This document shows, in pieces, positions 8,012 through 15,800 of a stretch of 64,000 bases of DNA. Made by a program: the position numbers and the translations under genes. The notes beneath the pieces were generated by a model. The model was not told the DNA's origin and ran no database searches. It worked only from the letters and a program-made list of their open reading frames with translations. Positions within the stretch are counted from its first letter, which is position 1, and each line of letters begins with the position of its first letter. Source of the stretch: Herbidospora solisilvae (lineage in GTDB: Bacteria; Actinomycetota; Actinomycetes; Streptosporangiales; Streptosporangiaceae); assembly GCF_009901565.1 (NCBI RefSeq), contig NZ_WXEW01000001.1:744001-808000 (forward strand), given 5' to 3'.

Positions 8012-9024
8012 TTCCCGTGCCTGGCCCCGGTCGAGCGGCGGACCACCAGCTCGGGCTGGAACATCAGCTCCAGGTTCTTCGAGGGCGCGCCGTCGACGAT
8101 CTCCAGCAGGGTCTCCACCGCCGCCGAGGCCATCGCGCCGATGGGTTTGCGCACGGTCGTCAGCGGCGGGTCGGTGAACGGGATCAGCGGGGAGTCGTCG
8201 AAGCCGACCACCGACACGTGGCCCGGCACGTTCAGCCCGCGTTGCCGGGCGGCCCGGATCGCGCCGAGGGCCATCAGGTCGCTGGCGCAGAAGACGGCGG
8301 TGCAGCCCCGGTCGAACAGGGCGCCGGCCGCCGCCTGTCCTCCCTCGACGGTGGCCAGGCTGTGCTCGATGAGGTCGTCGGCGTCGGCGGCCCGGGGCAG
8401 GTGGGTCATGGCCTGCCGGAAGCCCTCGATCTTGCGCAGCGCCGGGACGAACCGGCGCTGGCCGAGCGCGAGGCCGATGCGCTCGTGGCCGAGGTCGACC
8501 AGGTGCCGGACGGCCAGCCGGGTGGCGAGGCGGTCGTCCGGGGAGATGAAGGGCGCCTGGATCGCCTCGTTGTAGCCGTCGACCAGGACGATCGGCAGGC
8601 CCCGGTCGGTCATCCGGGTGTAGCGGTCCATGCGGGCGGTGGCGTCGGCGTGCAGGCCGGAGATGAAGACGATGCCGCTGACGCCCCGGTCGATGAGCAT
8701 CTCGGTGAACTCGTCCTCGGGGGCGCCGCCGGAGGGTTGCGTGCACAGGACCGGGGTGTATCCGTGCTGGCCGAGGGCCTTCTCCACCGCCTGGGCGAAG
8801 GCCGGGAAGACGGGGTTGTCCAGCTCGGGGGTGACGAGCCCGACCAGGCCGTTGCTGCGCTGGCGTAATCGGAGCGGGCGTTCGTACCCCATGAAGTCGA
8901 GGGCGGTGAGGACGGCCTGCCGGGTGGACGGGGAGACCCCCGCCTTCCCGTTGAGCACACGGCTCACGGTGGCCTCACTGACCCCCGCCTGCACCGCGAT
9001 GTCGGCGAGCCGGGCGTTGTTCAT
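8002..9024 (-). CDS. LacI-family transcriptional regulator
   Basis: A 340-residue sugar-responsive repressor. The DNA-binding helix-turn-helix is at residues 3-50 (LADIAVQAGVSEATVSRVLN, hinge near 55), followed by a periplasmic-binding-protein-like ligand domain ending at VVRRS. The start at 9024 fits the family N-terminus (MNNARLADIA) and has GAGGA eight bases upstream; a longer reading to 9141 adds unrelated residues. It lies convergent to eda and divergent from a sugar-import ATPase, so the ATPase gene is a possible target. The effector is unknown. Confidence 0.93.
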   Translation of the reverse strand: MNNARLADIAVQAGVSEATVSRVLNGKAGVSPSTRQAVLTALDFMGYERPLRLRQRSNGLVGLVTPELDNPVFPAFAQAVEKALGQHGYTPVLCTQPSGGAPEDEFTEMLIDRGVSGIVFISGLHADATARMDRYTRMTDRGLPIVLVDGYNEAIQAPFISPDDRLATRLAVRHLVDLGHERIGLALGQRRFVPALRKIEGFRQAMTHLPRAADADDLIEHSLATVEGGQAAAGALFDRGCTAVFCASDLMALGAIRAARQRGLNVPGHVSVVGFDDSPLIPFTDPPLTTVRKPIGAMASAAVETLLEIVDGAPSKNLELMFQPELVVRRSTGARHGKGP

Positions 9025-9450
9025 GCGCGTATCCTCACCGCCGGGCGGCGTTCCGGCCAGAAACGCTTCGTCGCCCCGTCCCGGGATCGCGGAAAGTAGG
9101 CCGCTCACCTTTGATCTGCCCTTGTCAGGGCCGGAAGTCAAATGAACCTTTCATGTCGCTGTTTCAGGAAATGTCAGCCAATGACGGAGAACGGCGCGAA
9201 AACCAGCAGGAAGTTCCGCAAGACAGCTGGGGCTCCAGCCGCTGATCAGGGGGTTTCGGGCCACCCAGAACACCGGGGCACCCCTTCTCGATTGGGTCAC
9301 CCCTGGTCCCGGCAACACCCCCGTAACCCCAAGGCCTCCGGTTTTTCACGACATGTATGGACATGGACCGTGCCCACGCGATGTACTACCTCATCAATCA
9401 CCCAGATGGCGGGCTCCGGGCACTGCGCGCCCGGAAGGGAACGAGAACCT
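9025..9450. other. 426-bp divergent promoter region between the LacI regulator and the sugar-import ATPase
   Basis: No gene is supported here. GC is lower than in the flanking genes. ATGAA-CCT-TTCAT (9143-9155) is a small inverted repeat of the size LacI proteins bind, though its odd centre differs from the usual CG-centred operators. CCGGGC (9416-9421) and GCCCGG (9429-9434) can form a hairpin that abuts the GGAAGGGA ribosome-binding site of the ATPase gene. Confidence 0.4.
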
Positions 9451-10737
9451 ATGAGCCAGGTCGTCCTCGACAACGTCACCAAGGTCTACCCAGGTGGATT
9501 CCTGGCTGTGGACCGGATGAACCTGCGCGCCGAGGACGGCGAACTGCTGGTGTTACTCGGCCCGTCGGGTTGCGGCAAGTCGACCTTGCTCCGCATGATC
9601 GCCGGCCTTGAGGACATCACCGACGGCGACCTGTGGCTGGGCGGGAAGATCGCCAACCACCTGGCCCCCCGCGACCGCGACGTGGCGATGGTGTTCCAGA
9701 ACGGCGCCCTCTATCCGCACCGGACCGTGCGGGGGAACCTGTCCTTCCCCCTGGAGATCGCCAAGGCCGATCCGCAGACGGTGCGCGAACGCGTCGTCGA
9801 GTTGTCGAAGGCGCTGCACATCGACGAGACCCTCGACCGCCGGCCTGGAACGCTCTCCGGCGGCCAGCGCCAGCGGGTGGCGATGGGCCGTGCCATAGTG
9901 CGTCAGCCCTCGCTCTTCCTGATGGACGAGCCCCTCTCGAACCTCGACGCGGGCATGCGCACCGAGCTCCGGATGGAGATCTCCAGTCTCGTACGGGCGC
10001 TCGGCGTCACCACCATCTATGTGACGCACGACCAGATCGAGGCCCTCACCCTGGCCGACCGGATCGCGATCATGAACCGGGGCGTGCTCCAGGACATCGG
10101 CACCCCCGCGCAGGTCTACAACGACCCGGCGACCGCGTTCACCGCCGCGTTCCTCAGCTCGCAGCAGCTCAACCTGCTGGCGGCCACGGTGCGTACACCG
10201 CAGAACCAGTTCATAATGCTGGACTTCGGCACCCACCAGATCACGATGCCCTGGACCGATCCACGCGCTTACGCGGTGTCACAACACACCGGCAGCCAGA
10301 TCATCGTCGGCATCCGCCCCGACGCGCTCGCGCCGATGCCCGAGGGCATGGACGGCCCGGTGTTCATGGGCCGGGTGCGCACACTCGAATACCACGGCCA
10401 CGAGTGGCTGGCCTACGTCGAGTGCGGCATCCCGGCGGTGGCCGTGCCCGAGCCGCCCGACCCGAGGTTCCGGGCCGCGAACGGCGGCGCCAACGGCTCG
10501 AAGACCCGGTCGATGATGCGGCGGTTGTTCAACTCCGACATCGAGGCCGACGAGACCCCGTCGGGCCCGCAGCCCGGCCCGAACGGGCTCGGGTCGCACC
10601 GCCGGGCCGACCTGATCGTCCGGCTCGGCGCCCGGCCGTCGTGGCGCGCGGGCGAGCACGCCCGGGTGGCCGTGGACGTGTCGCGGCTGATGTTGTTCAC
10701 CCACACCGGCGCGCGCATCGACCCGCCCCGCCGATAG
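9451..10737 (+). CDS. ABC transporter ATP-binding protein, UgpC/MsiK type
   Basis: A 428-residue cytoplasmic ATPase of carbohydrate importers. Visible motifs are Walker A GPSGCGKST (near residue 36), Q-loop MVFQNGALYPH, signature LSGGQRQRVAMGRAI (near residue 136), Walker B LFLMDEPLSNLDA and the H-loop THDQIEAL. The C-terminal regulatory (TOBE) region carries an extra ~40-residue segment (near residues 345-388, rich in Gly, Asn, Pro) not seen in typical ~375-residue MsiK proteins. No permease or binding-protein gene is adjacent, so like MsiK it may serve importers encoded elsewhere; the CebEFG system at 47-50 kb lacks its own ATPase. That pairing is inference. ATG at 9451 has GGAAGGGA ten bases upstream. 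Confidence 0.9.
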   Translation: MSQVVLDNVTKVYPGGFLAVDRMNLRAEDGELLVLLGPSGCGKSTLLRMIAGLEDITDGDLWLGGKIANHLAPRDRDVAMVFQNGALYPHRTVRGNLSFPLEIAKADPQTVRERVVELSKALHIDETLDRRPGTLSGGQRQRVAMGRAIVRQPSLFLMDEPLSNLDAGMRTELRMEISSLVRALGVTTIYVTHDQIEALTLADRIAIMNRGVLQDIGTPAQVYNDPATAFTAAFLSSQQLNLLAATVRTPQNQFIMLDFGTHQITMPWTDPRAYAVSQHTGSQIIVGIRPDALAPMPEGMDGPVFMGRVRTLEYHGHEWLAYVECGIPAVAVPEPPDPRFRAANGGANGSKTRSMMRRLFNSDIEADETPSGPQPGPNGLGSHRRADLIVRLGARPSWRAGEHARVAVDVSRLMLFTHTGARIDPPRR

Positions 10738-10741
10738 GCGG

Positions 10742-11356
10742 CTAACGGCTCGCGCCCGCGTGCGCGAGCACCGACACCACGCCGACCAGCCGGCTCACCT
10801 TGTCCTGTTCGGCCCGGTGGAAGGCCGGTCCCTGGCGGCGGGCCACGACCATGCAGAGGTCGCCGATCGGCACGCTCAGCAGGTGGAGCGCGCCCTCGGA
10901 GAACGCGGCCGCGCGGGGCGCGCCCAGGAGGGCGGCCGGGAGGGTCTCGGGGGCCTGCCAGCTCCCGTGCACGACCTCTCCGGTCCCCGCGTCGACGGCC
11001 ACCGCCCATTCGGCGCTCACCAGGTCGGGCACCGCGTCGACCAGGGTGAGCACGGCCCGCCCCGGTTCGGCCGCGACGTGGCCGAGCAGGTCGTAGTCGG
11101 GACTGGCGCCGGGCGCCTCCCGGGTGGGCCAGGCCGCCTCGACCTTGACCCCGGGCACGACGCCGATGCGGTCGCGCAGTTCGTCGGGGCTGAAGACGGC
11201 CGACCACGACACCGTGAAGTCGTCGATCGCCCGGCCCGCCTCGCGTTCGAGCACGGTCACCTGGAGGATGTCGGCCCCCATCACCCCGAAGGCCCTGGCC
11301 ACCTGGCCGAGCACTCCCGGCCGGTCGGGCAGCGACACCCGCAGACGCAGCAGCAT
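10742..11356 (-). CDS. ACT-domain amino-acid-binding regulatory protein
   Basis: A 204-residue protein whose first ~75 residues form an ACT domain (LRLRVSLPDRPGVLGQVARAF), a small-molecule sensor usually binding amino acids. The remaining ~125 residues look GAF-like and have no recognised active site. Comparable proteins in actinomycetes are annotated only as ACT-domain proteins, so no pathway can be named. ATG at 11356 has AGGAGG eight bases upstream. It converges on the ATPase gene with four bases between the stop codons and is divergent from the histidine kinase. Confidence 0.75.
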   Translation of the reverse strand: MLLRLRVSLPDRPGVLGQVARAFGVMGADILQVTVLEREAGRAIDDFTVSWSAVFSPDELRDRIGVVPGVKVEAAWPTREAPGASPDYDLLGHVAAEPGRAVLTLVDAVPDLVSAEWAVAVDAGTGEVVHGSWQAPETLPAALLGAPRAAAFSEGALHLLSVPIGDLCMVVARRQGPAFHRAEQDKVSRLVGVVSVLAHAGASR

Positions 11357-11527
11357 GAGCGGCCTCCTCTCTTCCCCCACCCGAACACCACCCTGGCCCA
11401 CGCACGTTTCGGTCATGTTCCGGAAGGATGTCCAGCATAAGGCGACGTCCGATTCCCGGCCGGGGCTTGGCCGACCTTTGGTGTTGTCGGGGCGGCGCGA
11501 TGAGATCACGGTGAGTAGCCTCAAGGG

Positions 11528-12889
11528 ATGTCCCTCCCCTGGCTGCGGACCCGCTCGATACGCGCGCGCCTGACGCTCGTCGCGGTGGCCATCGCGCTGC
11601 TGATCCTCATCCCGGTCGGCGTCGGCGGCAACCTGATCACCCGCAGGCTGGTGATCGACAACATCTTCGAGGCGAGCCAGAACGTCGCCTCGCAGGTCTC
11701 CGCCGAGATCCGCATGGGCACCGTGCCCTCCCCCATCCCGATCCGCGACGAGATCGACTACGTGCAGGTCGTCGCCCCCGGCGGCCGGGTGATCGAGTCG
11801 AGCAACCCGGCCCGCGACCTGCCCCCGGTCACGGCCGTCTGGCCGGCCCCCGACAACCGGATCATCCGCTTCACCTCCTGTGCGCTGCCCGAGAAGAGTT
11901 GTGTCTACGGTGTCGGAATAAGAGCCACCACCGACGCCAACAGCGAGGTCGTGTACGCCGCCCGCGAGGCCCCCACCTTCCTCACCACGCGCAGCCTGGC
12001 CCTGGCGATCGCGGTGCAGGTGGCGCTGCTGACCGCGCTGATCGGCTGGCTGGCCTGGAAGATCACCGGCCGCGCGCTGCGCCCGGTGGAGGACATCACC
12101 AACGAGCTGGCCGAGATCACCGTCCGCGACCTCACCCGGCGGGTGCCGGTCCCGCCCGGCGACGACGAGATCGCCCGGCTGGCCCGCACCGCCAACGCCA
12201 CCCTGGGCCGGATGCAGCGGGCGGTGGAGCAGCAGCGCCAGTTCGCCGCCGACGCCTCCCACGAGCTGCGCACCCCGATCGCGGGCATCCGGGCCCAGCT
12301 GGAGAGCGGCCGGCTCCACGTCGAGGACATGCCGGAGGCGATCGAGGCGGCGCTGCGCGACACCGACCGGCTGGAGGCCATCTGCACCGACCTGCTGTTC
12401 CTGGCCCGGGTGGGCTCGGCCGAGGCGAACGTCAAGGAGCGGGTCGACCTGGCCGGGCTGGTCGGCGCCCGGCTCAAGCCCAGCTCCGAGCGCATGCCGC
12501 GCAAGCTGCGCCTGGAGCCGGGCGTGGTCGTCGAGGCGATCGAGCCGCAGCTCGCGCGGGCCTTCGGCGAGCTGCTCGACAACGCCGACCGGCACGCCGC
12601 CAGCGAGGTCACCGTCAGCCTCGCCACCGAGGGCTGCGAGGCCGTGCTGACGGTGCAGAACGACGGCGAGGGCATCGCCGAGGCCGACCGCGAGCGCATC
12701 TTCGAGCGGTTCACCCGGCTCGACACGGCCCGCAGCCGGATGCGCGGCGGCACCGGCCTCGGCCTGGCCATCGCCCGCGAGGTGGTGGAGGCCCATCACG
12801 GCACGGTCAGGGTGGAGCCGGTGCCCGGCGGCGTCAGCTTCGTGATGCGGCTGCCTCTCGCCGGTCCGCCACCGCCTGACGACCGATGA
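11528..12889 (+). CDS. Sensor histidine kinase, orphan
   Basis: A 453-residue membrane kinase. It has a transmembrane helix near residues 12-35, an extracellular domain of ~115 residues with two cysteines (FTSCALPEKSCVYG) that may form a disulfide, a second helix near 155-180, a HAMP linker, the phospho-acceptor block FAADASHELRTPIAGIRAQL (near residue 241) and a C-terminal HATPase (LLDNADRHA, GTGLGLAIAREVVEAHHG). No response regulator is adjacent on either side. Its last 56 bp overlap the 3' end of the opposing NRPS-MFS gene, so the transcripts share antisense sequence. Confidence 0.93.
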   Translation: MSLPWLRTRSIRARLTLVAVAIALLILIPVGVGGNLITRRLVIDNIFEASQNVASQVSAEIRMGTVPSPIPIRDEIDYVQVVAPGGRVIESSNPARDLPPVTAVWPAPDNRIIRFTSCALPEKSCVYGVGIRATTDANSEVVYAAREAPTFLTTRSLALAIAVQVALLTALIGWLAWKITGRALRPVEDITNELAEITVRDLTRRVPVPPGDDEIARLARTANATLGRMQRAVEQQRQFAADASHELRTPIAGIRAQLESGRLHVEDMPEAIEAALRDTDRLEAICTDLLFLARVGSAEANVKERVDLAGLVGARLKPSSERMPRKLRLEPGVVVEAIEPQLARAFGELLDNADRHAASEVTVSLATEGCEAVLTVQNDGEGIAEADRERIFERFTRLDTARSRMRGGTGLGLAIAREVVEAHHGTVRVEPVPGGVSFVMRLPLAGPPPPDDR

Positions 12890-15800
12890 GGTCGTCCGGC
12901 GGGGCGTCGGGCACCTCGGCGTCGAACCGGGCCAGGCGCGGCACCCGCAGCGCCACGAGGGCGATCAGGGCGATGGCGGCGGCGAAGACGACGTACAGGA
13001 GCCCGATGCCGGCGCCCTTCGGGCCGTCGACGAGGTTCTCCATGAGCTCCGAGCCGAACGGCGCGACCACGCCGAAGGCCAGCGGCAGGGTCGACCAGGC
13101 GATCAGGGTGTTCAGCGCGATGACCCGGCCGTGGAACCGCTGCGGCACCTTGACCTGGACGATCGTGGCGTAGATGCCGTTGACGACGGTCAGCGCGAGC
13201 GACATGCCGAACGCGCCGAAGGCGATCACCGCGAGGTCCTGCCGGAGCCCCGTGACCGCGCAGAAGACCGCGAGACCCAGGGTGGCCAGCAGCATGCCGC
13301 GCATGCGGCGCCGGCGCGGGCCACCCCACAACGCCACCGCGAGCCCGCCGAGCAGCACGCCGACGCCGCCGGCGACCGACACCCGGGCGACGTCGTCGAG
13401 GTCGTTGCCGCCGAAGGCCAGCACGAGCGGGCTGAGCAGCAGGAACAGCGGCGACAGGAAGACGTTCAGGCCCGCGAAGAACAGCAGCATGGCGCGGAAG
13501 CTGCGGTTGAACCAGGTGTAGCGGAAGCCGCCCACCATCTCGGCCCAGATGGTCTCGCGGCGGCGCAGCCCCATCGTGCGGGGGAACTTCACCAGCAGCA
13601 CCGAGACGATCGCGAAGGTGTAGCTGGCGACGTCGATGACGAGGATGCCCTCCAGGCCGATGGTGCCCATCAGGCCGGCGGCGATCAGCGGCACGATGAG
13701 CTGGGCCGAGCCGGTGACCATCTGGACGACGCCGTTGGCGTGCCCGAGCAGCCGTTTGGGCACGAGCTGCGGGATCGACGCGCCGTAGGCGAGCCGCTGG
13801 AAGGTCAGCGCCACCGACTGGACCGCCAGCAGCGGGTAGATCGCCCAGATGTGCAGGTTCCCGGTCCACAGCAGCACGCCGAGCGCGAGCTGCGTCGACC
13901 AGGCGCCGAGGTCTCCGGCGAGCATGACCTTGCGGCGGTCGTACCGGTCGACGATGACGCCGGCGAGCGGGGCCACCAGCATGCCGGGGAGCAGGCCGAT
14001 GACGGAGAACAGCGCGAAGTTGACCAGTGAGCCGGTGGTGGCGTAGATCCACAGCGGCACGGCGAACTCGGTGAGGGCCGAGCCGATGATCGAGACGAGC
14101 TGACCGGCGGCGACCGCGCCGAACCGTTTCATGCTGGGCTTCGGGCCCTCGTCGGCGACGGGCTCGTCGGAGGTCGCCTGCGTCCACCAGGTGCGTTCGG
14201 GGGTGCGGGGCACCTTCTCGCGGGTGGTGACGATCTCGGCGAGCTCCTCGGCGCGGTGCTTGAGGAAGAAGTGCCCGGCCTCGTCGAGCACGACGCACGA
14301 GCTGGCCGGGGCCAGCCGGAGCCACTCGCGGAAACGCTCCTGGTAGAACTCGGTGGCCGGGTCGCGTTCGCCGACGACGGCGGTGATCGGGGCGTTGATC
14401 ACCGGCCCGCCGGTCTCCGACCAGAGCCGGGTGAAGTAGGCCTCGGCCTCCCGGGTGCCCTCGCGGCGGTTGCGGATGATCGCCTTGAGCTGGTCGTCGT
14501 CGAGCTCCTCGACGTCGAGGCCGGCGGCGATGAGGCCGTTGGCCCACATCCGGTCCGAGCGCAGCTTCTCGGCCATGGTGCGCACCCTGCCGACCACCGA
14601 GCTCGGCCGGGAGAACGGGAAGACGCCGCCGAGGTGCAGCACCTCGACCTCGCGTCCGGCGGCCTCCAGGCGGCGGGTGATCTCGACCGCGAGCATCACG
14701 CCGAGGCCGCAGTGGCCGTAGAGGGCGATCGGGCCGGGAACACGTTCGAGGATCTCCTGGACGCACGCGTCGGCGACCTCGGGGATCGGCCGCGCCTCCT
14801 CGTCGAGGCCCCACTCCTGGCCGGGGACGGCCACGGAGTAGAGGGCGACGTGGTCGGGCAGGGCGTCGGCGAGGGGCTGGTAGATCGCGGCGCTGCCGCC
14901 GCCGTACGGGACGCAGACGAGGGTCGTGGTGGTGCGCCGGGGCGGGGTGAGGCGGTGCAGGAGGCGGCGTGGGCCGTCGTCCGTGCGGGAGGCCAGGGCG
15001 CGGACCGTGCGGTGCCTGAAGATGTCCATGATCGTCACCGGGCGCTCGGTGACGCGGCGGAGCTTGGCCACCACCTGGGCGGCCAGCAGGGAGTGGCCGC
15101 CCAGGGCGAAGAAGTCGTCCTCGGCGCCGACCTGGTCGACGTTGAGGACGGCGGCCCAGACGTCGGCGATGGCCTGCTCCAGCGGGGTCGCCGGGGGGAC
15201 GTAGGCCGACTCCGACTGGCGGTCGGTGCCGGGGTCGGGCAGGGCGGCGCGGTCGACCTTGCCGTGCGACTTCAGCGGGAGGGCGTCGAGCCAGACGTAC
15301 CGCGACGGGATCATGTAGTCGGGCAGCAGGCCGGTCAGTTCGGCGCGCAGGTCGCGCGGCTCGCCGACCAGGTAGGCGACGAGGCGGTCGTCGCGCAGTT
15401 CGACCACCGCCTGGTCGACGGCGTCGAGGTCGGCGAGCACGATCTCGATCTCGGCCAGCTCCACCCGGTAGCCGCGGACCTTCACCTGGAGGTCGCGGCG
15501 GCCGAGGAACTGGAGTTCGCCCGACGGCAACCAGCGGCCGAGGTCGCCGGTGCGGTACATGCGGGCGCCCGGTCCGCCGAACGGGTCGGGCACGAACTTC
15601 TCGGCGGTGAGCGCGGGCCGGCCCAGGTAGCCGCGCGCCAGCCGGTCGCCGCCGAGGTGGACCTCGCCGGGGACGCCGACCGGGCAGGGGTTCCCGGCGG
15701 GGTCGAGGACGTAGACGCGGGCGCCGGGCAGCGGGCGGCCGATCGGCAGCAGGCCCCTCTCCCCCTCCGCCACGTCGTGGGTGGTGACGCCGACGGTGGC

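Noticed and set aside
8025-9141. Longer LacI regulator starting at 9141
   Set aside because: The extra 39 residues precede the helix-turn-helix without homology, and ATG 9024 has a proper ribosome-binding site.
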